Below are positions 17,431 through 26,389 of a stretch of 64,000 nucleotides of DNA, one piece after another (position 1 is the first letter of the stretch; every line of letters begins with the position of its first letter). The translations under genes were made by a program, and so were the position numbers. The DNA lies in assembly GCA_024684435.1 (NCBI GenBank), contig JAIKWV010000032.1, positions 95,240-159,239 of the forward strand. The letters run 5' to 3'. This DNA is from Clostridiales bacterium (GTDB lineage: Bacteria; Bacillota; Clostridia; Oscillospirales; Acutalibacteraceae). The notes beneath the pieces are model-generated. The model was not told where the DNA came from, searched no databases, and saw only the letters and a list, made by a program, of their open reading frames with translations.

Positions 17431-18979
17431 GCTGTTTGCTCTGTTTCACAACGAGATGATAAAGATCTTCTCAAAAGCCGTCACATGGATCCTTATTGCC
17501 CTTATGATCTTCTCTCAATTCGGGATCGGAGCTTTTCTTAAGCTCGTCGAAAAGATCGACTTTACCACCTTCATGGATGACAGCGTTTCAGATTATATTG
17601 CGACACAAAAAGAAAACCTGAAAGATCTTGAAGCTGAAGAGCTAAAGTTGAAATATCTGGCGGATGCAGAAGATGACCCCACTGAAAAGCTCGAAACTTT
17701 AAATGACCTCGCGCAGACACAGGCGAAGATCTATGTAAACAAGTTTGCCACTGAGCACAATATGGCAATAGATTATTATACCAATTACATAAGTAACTGC
17801 TTTGAGACGCTCACTCAGCTTAAAAGTGTTGAATATCTTTATGATCTATCATCGGATCTTTTAAACGAAGAGTTGGGCAATAATATTCTGCTCAAGGCCT
17901 ATATGGGAAACATCTTCGGCATGATAAGCGACACGAAATCAAAATCATCCGAGTATGAGAAGATCATTATCAATGGCGATTATAAAAAATACATAGAACT
18001 CAGCAACGAGGAAATTTATAAAAACGACAGCAAAACACAGGAAGAAAAGGATATTGATGTCTACTGCAACGAGCTTCGGTTAAAGCTTGATCCCTCCGGC
18101 ATCGCAAAGAACTGGGAATTTGAAGCAACTATTCAAAGTATCAGCAATTCAAAGCTATCCCTGCTTCACGGCGTAAACTATGTTTTTGATGCCAACATGA
18201 ACGCGCCTCTGACAGAGGACGAAAAAATACAGATAGAAAATCTGCTTGCCGTAAACATATACAAAGTGGAACATGGAATAATTACCGCAGACCAGGAATC
18301 AGGCGGCATAGGCTCATATATGATAATATTCAACATGGGTCTGATGTTCGTGATAATTCTTACCATGGTGCTCGCCGGCAGCAGCATTTCACAGGAGATA
18401 GCTACAGGATCTATAAAGTCCCTTATTATTTCCCCCGTAAAGCGCTGGAAAATATTTACAGCCAAGCTTTTGTCCATACTTGTCACATCCTTTGCGGCGA
18501 TCATTCTGCTGTATCTTGCCTCCTCTGTATCTTCGCTGATCTTCCTGGATAAGAGCGAGTCTGCGCCCTATGTGTTTGCCGTAAACGGAACCGCAAAGGA
18601 AATCGGTTTCTTTGTTTACAGATTCTTACAGGCAATGGTAAGCTATATTGACGTGGTGGTATACCTGCTTCTGGCTCTCATGCTTTCAACTGTCACAAGG
18701 AATACTGCCCTTTCCGTCGCCGCTCCCATAGGCGTATATTTCGGCAGCAGCATAGCAGTTGCGATATCCACACTTATCAAAAACGACCTTGTCGTCAAGT
18801 TTATTCCGTTTACGAACCTGAACCTCACGGACAAATTTTTCCCGTTTACAAATTATGAATCGCTGTACGGCGAGTGTCTCAAGCACCCTCTCAGCTTCTC
18901 ACTTGTTTACGTCGGTGTAATGTGTCTGTGTATGCTCGTCACGGCTATGGATTCATTCAACAGACGGGACCTGACCTGA
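17423..18979 (+). CDS. ABC-2 type exporter permease
   Basis: A 518-residue ABC-2 permease starting with TTG at 17423 behind GGAGGAGG. It has one membrane helix near the start (about 18-38), a long acidic external loop of about 250 residues, then about five membrane helices in the second half, beginning with YMIIFNMGLMFVIILTMVLAG and followed by an 'EIATGSIKSLIISPVKRWKIF' coupling segment (written in part). This layout is usual for BcrB/LinB-like exporters of lantibiotics or bacitracin-like compounds. It pairs with the ATPase just upstream. A terminator-like hairpin follows directly. Confidence 0.88.
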   Translation: MRKLFALFHNEMIKIFSKAVTWILIALMIFSQFGIGAFLKLVEKIDFTTFMDDSVSDYIATQKENLKDLEAEELKLKYLADAEDDPTEKLETLNDLAQTQAKIYVNKFATEHNMAIDYYTNYISNCFETLTQLKSVEYLYDLSSDLLNEELGNNILLKAYMGNIFGMISDTKSKSSEYEKIIINGDYKKYIELSNEEIYKNDSKTQEEKDIDVYCNELRLKLDPSGIAKNWEFEATIQSISNSKLSLLHGVNYVFDANMNAPLTEDEKIQIENLLAVNIYKVEHGIITADQESGGIGSYMIIFNMGLMFVIILTMVLAGSSISQEIATGSIKSLIISPVKRWKIFTAKLLSILVTSFAAIILLYLASSVSSLIFLDKSESAPYVFAVNGTAKEIGFFVYRFLQAMVSYIDVVVYLLLALMLSTVTRNTALSVAAPIGVYFGSSIAVAISTLIKNDLVVKFIPFTNLNLTDKFFPFTNYESLYGECLKHPLSFSLVYVGVMCLCMLVTAMDSFNRRDLT

Positions 18980-18982
18980 CCG

Positions 18983-19020
18983 AAAAAAAGCCTCCCTTTT
19001 ATACAAGAGAGGCTTTTTTT
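18983..19020. terminator. Bidirectional hairpin terminator after the exporter operon
   Basis: AAAAAAAGCCTC pairs with GAGGCTTTTTTT around a CCTTTTATACAAGA-type loop. It also forms the first module of the intergenic repeat described next. Confidence 0.85.
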
Positions 19021-19195
19021 CGGAACGCATATATGCGTTCCATACGGAGGTTTATCAGCCTTCCTCTCAGAGAAAGGTGGCGCCGCGAAGTGGTGACTGA
19101 AGGAGTATTTTACTCCCTCAGTCACTCACTTCGTTCGTGCCAGCTCCCTCAAAGAGGGAGCCTTTTTCGGCATGCATATATGCGCGCCCTACGAC
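18983..19195. repeat. Intergenic palindromic repeat element with duplicated terminator plus palindrome module
   Basis: The 310-bp gap 18980-19289 holds no gene. Two related modules lie 147 bp apart: a hairpin, then T-run, TCGG and a GCATATATGC core (19027-19036 and 19174-19183). The first core sits in a perfect 20-bp palindrome (19022-19041). Between them lies an imperfect 13-bp hairpin (19096-19124: GACTGAAGGAGTA with TACTCCCTCAGTC), and the second module has GCTCCCTC/GAGGGAGC (19143-19161) followed by CTTTTT. The part from 19196 to 19289 contains AAGGGC-TTC-GCCCTT and GGGCT...AGCCC stem-loops. Resembles intergenic repeats common in gut Clostridia. Confidence 0.6.
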
Positions 19196-19289
19196 TTGAG
19201 AGAAGAAGTAAGGGTGAAGAAGTAAGAAGTGTGGAAGGGCTTCGCCCTTACCCATTGTATGAGGGCTACCGGGTCGTCAGCCCATTTTA

Positions 19290-20474
19290 TTATTCAACGT
19301 TCATAAATTTAAGTATCCTGCTCTTTTCTGCCTCGTTTTTTATGATATCCGGTTGGTAATTATTGACCTCTCCTGAGTAGACCGTGCATGGAATGAAAAT
19401 ATCCTTTCGTGAACCTATTTCACCTCTGTCAAGGTCAAAAACAGCCTGATATACAGCCGTGTTGCGGGGCGGTTTCATATTGCCTCCGAAGCAGAAATTC
19501 CCAAGGGAGTAAACTATCGGTTTGCCTTTATAAAACTCCACCGGTTGAAGCACATGGGGATGTGAGCCGACTATGATATCCGCTCCGGCATCGATAAGCT
19601 CGTGACAAGAGCGTACCTTCCATTCCTCCGGCGCAGTGGCGTTTTCTATGCCGCCGTGAAAATATATCACCTTAATGTCACACTGTTTCCGCTCCATCTC
19701 TTCCACTTTTACAAGGATGTCATTAAGGTAGCTGTATGAATAGAGCGAACAGCAGAACACGCCTATTTTCCTGCCCTTGACTGTGATGTATGAGACGTTG
19801 TCTCTCCGCCCGGGAATAATGCCCGCCGCCTCAAGGGATGTTTCAGTGTCGTCGCTCCCCTGCTGACCGAAGTCGTGGGAATGGTTGTTGACAACGCTTG
19901 CAAGATCCACATTGCCCGCCTTGAAAATATTCGCGTTTGACGAAGGACCCTTGAACCAGAACGCGACCTTTGTCGTCACCGTTTTCTCCGTAAGCTCGCT
20001 GTCGGAGAGCACCCCTTCGCAGTTGGCTACGGTCAGGTCGTCCGACCCGAACATATCTATGAAATTCCTCAGGAAGTATTCCGGAGGCTTCTCCTGAGCC
20101 ATTTTGTTGAAGCTGCCGTTCCCGAATTTCCCGTGGTTGCTTGCGAACATACAATCCCCAACAAAAGAGATGGTAAGAGTAGCGGCGTCGGAATTACCTT
20201 TCAAGGAATACTCATAGCCGGTATTTTTGATCTCAGCCTTTGTAACATTATCAGCCGCCAAGTCTGTGCTTGACGGCTGAATGTCCTGAGTTGTCTCCGG
20301 TTGTGTCTCTGAGGTCCTGTTTTCCGTTTGAGAATAAGTAGTGGTGAAGCCGGTGATACCTTTTTTGGCTACATCAAGACTTGAATCTTTTTTGAAAATA
20401 AGAACCGCGATAACCAACACGATAACAATAATAACTGCCAGGATCGCAATGGTTTTCTTGTTAAGTTTTTCCAT
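19290..20474 (-). CDS. CapA-family (poly-gamma-glutamate capsule-like) metallophosphatase
   Basis: A 394-residue protein: N-terminal signal anchor (about 7-27), a Thr/Ser/Gln-rich linker, then a CapA/PgsA domain (about 95-375). Family motifs are FVGDCMFASN, VANCEGVLSD, VVNNHSHDFGQQG, YFHGGIE, VGSHPHVLQP and SLGNFCFGG, which together supply the metal ligands of a calcineurin-like fold. The family is tied to poly-gamma-glutamate capsule export, but single copies without capBC, as here, have unclear roles. GGAGG before 20474 decides the start over the ATG at 20486. It diverges from the CotH gene. Confidence 0.88.
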   Translation of the reverse strand: MEKLNKKTIAILAVIIVIVLVIAVLIFKKDSSLDVAKKGITGFTTTYSQTENRTSETQPETTQDIQPSSTDLAADNVTKAEIKNTGYEYSLKGNSDAATLTISFVGDCMFASNHGKFGNGSFNKMAQEKPPEYFLRNFIDMFGSDDLTVANCEGVLSDSELTEKTVTTKVAFWFKGPSSNANIFKAGNVDLASVVNNHSHDFGQQGSDDTETSLEAAGIIPGRRDNVSYITVKGRKIGVFCCSLYSYSYLNDILVKVEEMERKQCDIKVIYFHGGIENATAPEEWKVRSCHELIDAGADIIVGSHPHVLQPVEFYKGKPIVYSLGNFCFGGNMKPPRNTAVYQAVFDLDRGEIGSRKDIFIPCTVYSGEVNNYQPDIIKNEAEKSRILKFMNVE

Positions 20475-20551
20475 ATTTGCCTCCATAAATATTTTTCCGG
20501 TACTATTTTATCACATTGTTTTCCATATAACAACCATATTTTATTTTTTTG

Positions 20552-20580
20552 TTGAAAAATTGCGCATAATAGTATATTAT
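20552..20580 (+). promoter_or_regulatory. Sigma-A promoter for the CotH-family gene
   Basis: TTGAAA at 20552-20557, 17-bp spacer, TATTAT at 20575-20580, about 35 bp before the TTG start. Confidence 0.6.
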
Positions 20581-20614
20581 ATAATTAAGTTAAATAAAGC
20601 AGGGAGAGATTTTT

Positions 20615-23107
20615 TTGCGTATTCGCCGTATTATGTCGGTATTAGTCATATTTTGCATAACTGCGTCCGTTTTTCTTTCGGGCTGCGGTATGTCTCCCGA
20701 TGAGGATGAAACCACTGCGGCTGAAGTAAGCGCGCAGGCTCCTGTACAGGTAAACGAATACATGACCAAAAACACCTACGTCCTCTACGACGAAGAGGGC
20801 GATTATGACGATTGGGTAGAACTGCACAACACTACCGGTCAAAGCGTGTCCCTGAGAGGTATGTATCTTTCCGACAATTCAGAGAAACCCGGCAAGTGGG
20901 AATTCCCTGCGGAAACATATATCCCTGCGGACGGCTATCTTATCGTCTATCTTTCCGGCAAAGACAAGGTCACCGAAAGCGGCGAGATCCACACCAACTT
21001 TAAACTCGGCGGTGAAAAGGACAACATCGTGGGATTATTCTCAAGCGACGGCAAAGCGGTCGACAGCCTCCCTCTGGTCGATCTGGATGAGAACGTTTCC
21101 TATGGCCGCAGCGCCGAAAACCCCGGGGAATTGAAGTACTTTGCGAATCCCACGCCCGGTGAAAAGAACAGCTCAGTCTCTTTTGCAGAGCTTTCGGCTA
21201 TTCGGGCAAAAAGCAACTGCACGGTTTTGATAAACGAGGTGTCCGCCGCCTACGACGTGGGCAACAAGACCTCCGGGCAATATGATTGGATCGAACTTTA
21301 TAACGCCTCAAACAGCCCCGTAAGCCTCACCGGTTACGGGCTTTATAAATCTTCCGGGGAGGATAAGAAATTCACCTTTCCCGACGGGGTGACCCTTGAC
21401 GCGGGCGGCTATTCCGTGGTGTATCTTATCGGCGACAACCCTGTCCCCTCGGACATTAAGGGAAAGCTTATCGCGAATTTCAAGGTAGATTCCTCAGGGG
21501 ATCAGCTTCTCATATCCGATCCTAATGGGGAAATAATAGATAAATTCTTTTCCGGCAAGCTCAGGATAGGCGTTACCAGCGGGAGAGCGGAAACCACCGA
21601 CCGTGTGTTCTTTGATACCCCTACCCCCGGCGCCGAAAACTCCGGGAAGTATTATACATCATATTTTAAGAAACCCGTGTTTTCATCTGACGGCGGTATT
21701 GTCGAATCCGGCACCGTGCTTAATATAACCGCCGACATCGGTACGGTCAGATACACCACCGACGGCAGCGAACCCAAGGCCTCATCCCCCGAATATAAGG
21801 ACGGGATCACTATCACAAAAAGCACCACCGTTAAGGCAAAGGTCTTCGGCGACGACAAACTGCCCAGCGACACGGTGACCGCCACCTTCTGCGTGGGTAT
21901 GCAGCACACCCTTCCCATCGTCTGCCTTTCGGCTGATCCGGACGATCTTTTCGGCTACACCAACGGCATACTTGCCAACGGTCCCGGCTACGGCGGCGAT
22001 TTTCCCTATGTTGGCGCAAACTTCTGGAAGGACTGGGAGCGCAAGGCAACGATAGAATACTTTGAAAACGGAGTAAAGCAGGTGGAATTCAACGCAGGCA
22101 TAAACGTTTTCGGTCAGTATACCCGCGCCTACGACAAGAAGTCACTGGCTATACATCTGAGGGACAACTACGGCGCAAAATCCGTTACCTTCCCGTTTTT
22201 TAAAGATAACAACGTCACGACGCATACCGATTTTGTCCTCCGGGCAGGCGGGCAGGACAGCAACAAGCTGGAGCTCCGCGACGCGTTCTGCGCCATGGTT
22301 ATGAAGGGATATACGGATCTTGCATACATGGACTGGCAGCCGGTGGCGCTGTACATAAACGGCAAATATTACGGCTTCTATAACCTTCGTGAAAAGATCA
22401 ACGAGAGCTATCTCGATTCCCACAGGGATATCGACAAGGACAATGTGTCCATCATAAAGGGCAACTCAAAAATACTCGCCGGCACCTATGACGAATACAA
22501 GGCGATGCTTGAATACGCAAAGAGCCACGATTTAAGTATAGCTGAAAATTACGATTATATGTGTAAACACATGGATATCGACAATTTTATAGATTATCTG
22601 ATCGTGGAGATCTTCTTCTGCAACGGCGACACCGGCAACATAAAATTCTATAAAGGCGGCGGTGAGACGGACAAATGGCAATGGGTCATGTACGATCTGG
22701 ACATGGCGATGTATTCCGACGCTCTATGGACCACATCAAGCAGCATAAGCAAGCTCTTTGACCCTCAGGGACACGGCAGCGGTCACGGCTTCCGTACCAA
22801 CTTGCAGAGGGCGCTCATCGCGAACAAGACCTTCAAGGACAAATTCCTGAAGAGATACGCCGAGCTGTACAACACCGCATTCACCGAGGAACACATGAAC
22901 GCCGTGCTTGATGAAATGGTAGAGCTTGTGGACGGTGAAATGGCAAACAACGAAAAATGCTGGCCGAAATTCAGTTATCAGAAATGGAAAAACAACTATG
23001 TCCCCGAGCTCCACAAGGTCATAAACGGCAGACGGGAAGTGGCAAAAGCCCAGCTTCAAAGCTTTTTGGGCGTTTCAAACCAGACAATGAACGAGCTTTT
23101 CAAATAA
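20615..23107 (+). CDS. CotH-family lipoprotein with two lamin-tail domains
   Basis: An 830-residue surface lipoprotein (lipobox LSGC, Cys24). Domains in order: lamin-tail domain 1 (about 40-170; DDWVELHNTTGQSVSLRG), lamin-tail domain 2 (about 195-330; YDWIELYNASNSPVSLTG), a chitobiase/HEX C-terminal-type beta domain (about 350-425; TDGSEPKASSPEY), then a CotH kinase-like domain (about 430-820; FVLRAGGQDSNKLELRDAF, YINGKYYGFYNLREKI, YDLDMAMYSD). CotH proteins are atypical kinases, first known from spore coat assembly, and in anaerobes occur as large secreted proteins with carbohydrate-related modules. TTG at 20615 follows AGGGAGAG; an ATG at 20633 would shorten the signal sequence. Confidence 0.88.
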   Translation: MRIRRIMSVLVIFCITASVFLSGCGMSPDEDETTAAEVSAQAPVQVNEYMTKNTYVLYDEEGDYDDWVELHNTTGQSVSLRGMYLSDNSEKPGKWEFPAETYIPADGYLIVYLSGKDKVTESGEIHTNFKLGGEKDNIVGLFSSDGKAVDSLPLVDLDENVSYGRSAENPGELKYFANPTPGEKNSSVSFAELSAIRAKSNCTVLINEVSAAYDVGNKTSGQYDWIELYNASNSPVSLTGYGLYKSSGEDKKFTFPDGVTLDAGGYSVVYLIGDNPVPSDIKGKLIANFKVDSSGDQLLISDPNGEIIDKFFSGKLRIGVTSGRAETTDRVFFDTPTPGAENSGKYYTSYFKKPVFSSDGGIVESGTVLNITADIGTVRYTTDGSEPKASSPEYKDGITITKSTTVKAKVFGDDKLPSDTVTATFCVGMQHTLPIVCLSADPDDLFGYTNGILANGPGYGGDFPYVGANFWKDWERKATIEYFENGVKQVEFNAGINVFGQYTRAYDKKSLAIHLRDNYGAKSVTFPFFKDNNVTTHTDFVLRAGGQDSNKLELRDAFCAMVMKGYTDLAYMDWQPVALYINGKYYGFYNLREKINESYLDSHRDIDKDNVSIIKGNSKILAGTYDEYKAMLEYAKSHDLSIAENYDYMCKHMDIDNFIDYLIVEIFFCNGDTGNIKFYKGGGETDKWQWVMYDLDMAMYSDALWTTSSSISKLFDPQGHGSGHGFRTNLQRALIANKTFKDKFLKRYAELYNTAFTEEHMNAVLDEMVELVDGEMANNEKCWPKFSYQKWKNNYVPELHKVINGRREVAKAQLQSFLGVSNQTMNELFK

Positions 23108-23157
23108 TGTTTACCGTATAGCTGAATGTCCGTTTATATATAAATATTATTTTTTGC

Positions 23158-23187
23158 TTGACAAATGCCGCTTTAATGTGTTACTAT
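23158..23187 (+). promoter_or_regulatory. Sigma-A promoter of the histidine operon
   Basis: TTGACA at 23158-23163, 18-bp spacer, TACTAT at 23182-23187; the hisZ ATG is at 23231. No His-codon leader peptide or T-box is visible in the short leader. Confidence 0.7.
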
Positions 23188-23230
23188 GCTATCACACTAA
23201 AATGTTTTGAGTTTTATGCGAGGATATCTT

Positions 23231-24439
23231 ATGAAAAACTATTCAAAGCTCACCCCCGAGGGTACCAGAGACCTGTTGTTTGAGGAATGTGAAGCCCGCC
23301 GCAAGGTGGACGGCGCTCTTTCAACTCTGTTCAAATCCAGGGGATTCAGAAAAATCATCACCCCTACCCTTGAGTTTTTCGACGTTTTCAACCGTGAATC
23401 GGCGGGTATGCCCTCGGAAACGCTTTACAGCGTCACCGACTTTGCCGGCAGGCTCCTTGTGTTGCGTCCGGACAGCACCCTCCCAATTGCGAGGGTTGCG
23501 GCGACAAGGCTCAAGGACGCTCAGTATCCGATCCGGCTGTACTACAATCAAAGCGTTTTTCGCCGCTGTCCCTCGTTTTCCGGGCACAACGACGAAAGCT
23601 CTCAGGGCGGCATCGAGCTCATAGGCGCCTCCGGTCTGCGGGCAAACCTGGAGGTCATCACCACCGCCATAGACGCTCTCAAGGTCTGCGGCGTGGAGAA
23701 TTACAGGATCGAACTCAGCCACGCGGGATTCTTTAAGTCCCTCATAAAAGAGCTGGACGCGGACGAGGATACCTGCGATGAGATAAGGGATCATATAGAG
23801 GCAAAGAATTTTACCGCTTTGGACGAAGTGCTTTCAAAAATCGGCGGCGGTAAGATCGTGGAATCCATAAGGACGCTCCCCCGTCTGTTCGGTGGAGTGG
23901 AGGTGCTGGACACGGCGTGGAACATGTGCGTTTCCGACGAAGCAAGAGAAGCCATACAATCCCTTCGCGAGATCTGCGACAGCCTGTATGAGCTGGGACT
24001 TCACGACAAGATCGGCATTGATTTAGGTCTTGTGCACCGCAGCAATTACTACACCGGAATAGTCTTCAGGGGCTATATTGAGGGCTCCGGGGAGATCGTC
24101 ATCTCCGGCGGCAGATACGATAAGCTCATCGGCGAATTCGGCAAGACCCTGCCGGCAAACGGCTTCGGTGTGGAGATAAGCGCCCTTGCAAAGACCCTGC
24201 TTCAAAAGGGTCTGGTCGCCCCGATCAAACCTGTAGACGTGTTGGTCTTCGGCAAAAAGGGCTGTGAGGCAAAGGCAATAGACCAAGTCCGCAAGCTTTC
24301 CGAAAACGGTACTCTGTGTGAGTACTGTCTGGAGGACAGCCTTGAAGCGGCAAAGGAATACGCCGTCAGTAAAAACATCGCCGTATTGTCGGTGGTGTCG
24401 CAAAACGGGATCGAAGATATATCAATAGGAGGGAAATAA
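23231..24439 (+). CDS. hisZ: ATP phosphoribosyltransferase regulatory subunit
   Basis: A 402-residue histidyl-tRNA-synthetase-like protein that lacks tRNA charging and serves as the regulatory partner of the short HisG. The core shows motif-2-type YYNQSVFRRCPSFSGHNDE, GGIELIGASG and LVHRSNYYTGIVFRGYIEG, and the C-terminal part is reduced. The ATG at 23231 follows GAGGA, and the MKNYSKLTPEGTRDLLFEE start is typical; frames further upstream have no binding site. It opens the his operon, and hisG follows 1 bp after the stop. Confidence 0.94.
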   Translation: MKNYSKLTPEGTRDLLFEECEARRKVDGALSTLFKSRGFRKIITPTLEFFDVFNRESAGMPSETLYSVTDFAGRLLVLRPDSTLPIARVAATRLKDAQYPIRLYYNQSVFRRCPSFSGHNDESSQGGIELIGASGLRANLEVITTAIDALKVCGVENYRIELSHAGFFKSLIKELDADEDTCDEIRDHIEAKNFTALDEVLSKIGGGKIVESIRTLPRLFGGVEVLDTAWNMCVSDEAREAIQSLREICDSLYELGLHDKIGIDLGLVHRSNYYTGIVFRGYIEGSGEIVISGGRYDKLIGEFGKTLPANGFGVEISALAKTLLQKGLVAPIKPVDVLVFGKKGCEAKAIDQVRKLSENGTLCEYCLEDSLEAAKEYAVSKNIAVLSVVSQNGIEDISIGGK

Positions 24440-24440
24440 T

Positions 24441-25073
24441 ATGGAACCTATCAGAATAGCATTGACAAAAGGACGCCTTGAGAGACGCTCGGTGGAGATG
24501 TTCAAGACCATCGGTTTTGACTGTTCGGAGATCATCAACAAGGGACGCAGGCTCATCCTCCCCATGGATAATTTTGAGGTCGTTTTAGCTAAGGCCGCCG
24601 ACGTTATAACCTACGTTGAGCACGGAGCCTGCGATATGGGTATCGTGGGCAAGGATACCATTGTGGAAAAGGACAGCACCGGTTTTTACGAGATGTGCGA
24701 CCTGGGCTTCGGCAAGTGTAAATTTGCCCTTGCCGCAAAAAAAGGCACGGACTTTTTCGGCGGCTACAAGCAGAAAGTAGTAGCATCAAAGTACCCGAAG
24801 GTGGCGCACAAATTCTTTGAGGAAAAGGGCATGGACGTAAAGATCATCAAGATCGAAGGCTCCGTGGAGCTTGCTCCCCTGCTCAGCCTTGCCGACGCCA
24901 TAGTGGACATAGTGGAAACGGGCACTACCCTTAAAGAAAACGGGCTTGAGATAGTTGAGGATATTATGCCCATTTCCGCCAGAGTGATCGTAAACAGAGC
25001 CAGCATGAAGCTGCGCAAGGAAGAAATTGAAAATCTTCTCTCCGATATCGAACTTGCAAAAGAGGTCTTATAA
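24441..25073 (+). CDS. hisG: ATP phosphoribosyltransferase, short form
   Basis: A 210-residue short-form HisG that joins ATP and PRPP in the committed step of histidine synthesis. It lacks the C-terminal ACT-like regulatory domain of long HisG, which matches the presence of hisZ immediately upstream: the active enzyme is a HisG-HisZ hetero-octamer. IALTKGRLERR at the N-terminus and the PRPP loop DAIVDIVETGTTLKENGLE (about 153-171) are clear. The stop abuts the hisD ATG. Confidence 0.96.
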   Translation: MEPIRIALTKGRLERRSVEMFKTIGFDCSEIINKGRRLILPMDNFEVVLAKAADVITYVEHGACDMGIVGKDTIVEKDSTGFYEMCDLGFGKCKFALAAKKGTDFFGGYKQKVVASKYPKVAHKFFEEKGMDVKIIKIEGSVELAPLLSLADAIVDIVETGTTLKENGLEIVEDIMPISARVIVNRASMKLRKEEIENLLSDIELAKEVL

Positions 25074-26357
25074 ATGATAAATATAACTTATGCCGACGGA
25101 GTCTCCGAAAAAAAGCTCCTTGATGAGCTGAAGGCAAGAAGCGGTTCCGTCAGCAAAACGGTAAGCGAGACCGTAAACGAAATACTTGAAAACGTTAAAG
25201 AAAACGGTGACAAAGCCGTCAGGGAGTACACTGTAAAATTTGACGGCAAGGCTCCCGAAAAATTCGAGATAGACAAAAGCGAAATTGAAAACGCTTTGAA
25301 CATATGCGACAGCGACTTTATTCTTTCATTGAGGAGAGCCGCTGAAAATATCCGCGACTTTCATCAGCGTCAGGTACAGCAGAGCCGTTTCAACACACTT
25401 GAAAACGGTTCCATACTTGGTCAGCGCATCAGAGGTCTTGCACGGGTGGGCGTTTATGTTCCAGGCGGCACCGCGGCATATCCCTCATCGGTACTGATGA
25501 ACATTATTCCCGCGAAAATTGCCGGAGTCAAAGAGATCGTAATGGTCACGCCCCCCATGAAGAACGGCAAGGCAAACCCGGACATTCTTGCGGCGGCTGC
25601 CATCGCCGGTGTGGACAGGGTCTTCCTTGTTGGCGGCGCTCAGGCTGTGGCCGCCCTCGCCTACGGGACCGAGAGCATACCCAGGGTTGACAAAATAGTC
25701 GGTCCCGGCAACATTTATGTCGCCACTGCGAAAAAACTCCTGTTCGGCACAGTGGATATAGACATGGTCGCCGGCCCCAGCGAGATCCTGATAATTGCCG
25801 ACGGCAGCGCCAAGCCCGCATTCTTAGCGGCGGATTTCATGTCACAGGCGGAGCATGACGTACTGGCAAGCTCAATTCTCCTCACCACGTCAGAGACTTT
25901 GGCAAAGGCGACCGTCGAGGAGCTTTATAAGCAATTACCCGCCCTTTCACGTAAAGAGATCATAGAAAAATCCCTCAGGGATTACGGCGCCATAGTGGTT
26001 TTCAAGAAGCTTTCAGACGCCATCGACTACGCCAATCAGTTCGCCCCGGAGCATCTGGAGCTTTGCGTAGAGAATCCCATGGAATATCTGGGTGCAGTGG
26101 ACAACGCGGGTTCCGTATTTTTGGGCAACTATTCCCCCGAGGCATTGGGAGACTATTTTGCCGGCCCCAATCACGTTTTGCCCACCGGCGGCACCGCCAG
26201 ATTTTTCTCTCCCCTGTCCGTTGACAGCTTTATTAAGAAAATGAGCTTCATATACTACACCCAGGATTCCCTCAACGACGCCTGCGACGATATTATTCGT
26301 CTTGCGAACGCGGAACAGCTCACTGCCCACGCCAATTCCATAAAGGTCAGGCGCTGA
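25074..26357 (+). CDS. hisD: Histidinol dehydrogenase
   Basis: A 427-residue zinc enzyme that performs the last two oxidations, L-histidinol to histidine with NAD. Diagnostic stretches are GVYVPGGTAAYPSSVLMN, DKIVGPGNIYVATAKKLL, DMVAGPSEILIIAD and FMSQAEHD with the Zn-site Gln/His, and the later APEHLELCVE. Length is normal. The start follows the hisG stop with no gap; an AGAGG site lies within the end of hisG, so translation is coupled. Confidence 0.97.
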   Translation: MINITYADGVSEKKLLDELKARSGSVSKTVSETVNEILENVKENGDKAVREYTVKFDGKAPEKFEIDKSEIENALNICDSDFILSLRRAAENIRDFHQRQVQQSRFNTLENGSILGQRIRGLARVGVYVPGGTAAYPSSVLMNIIPAKIAGVKEIVMVTPPMKNGKANPDILAAAAIAGVDRVFLVGGAQAVAALAYGTESIPRVDKIVGPGNIYVATAKKLLFGTVDIDMVAGPSEILIIADGSAKPAFLAADFMSQAEHDVLASSILLTTSETLAKATVEELYKQLPALSRKEIIEKSLRDYGAIVVFKKLSDAIDYANQFAPEHLELCVENPMEYLGAVDNAGSVFLGNYSPEALGDYFAGPNHVLPTGGTARFFSPLSVDSFIKKMSFIYYTQDSLNDACDDIIRLANAEQLTAHANSIKVRR

Positions 26358-26389
26358 CCGCAAGCCACACTGAAAGGAAGCCTTTACAG

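Noticed and set aside
18874..19359. ORF across the intergenic repeat after the ABC permease
   Set aside because: It runs through two terminator hairpins and palindromes, overlaps the permease and CapA genes and has no binding site.
23101..23230. Histidine attenuator before hisZ
   Set aside because: No leader peptide with His codons and no terminator-antiterminator pair; only a promoter is visible.
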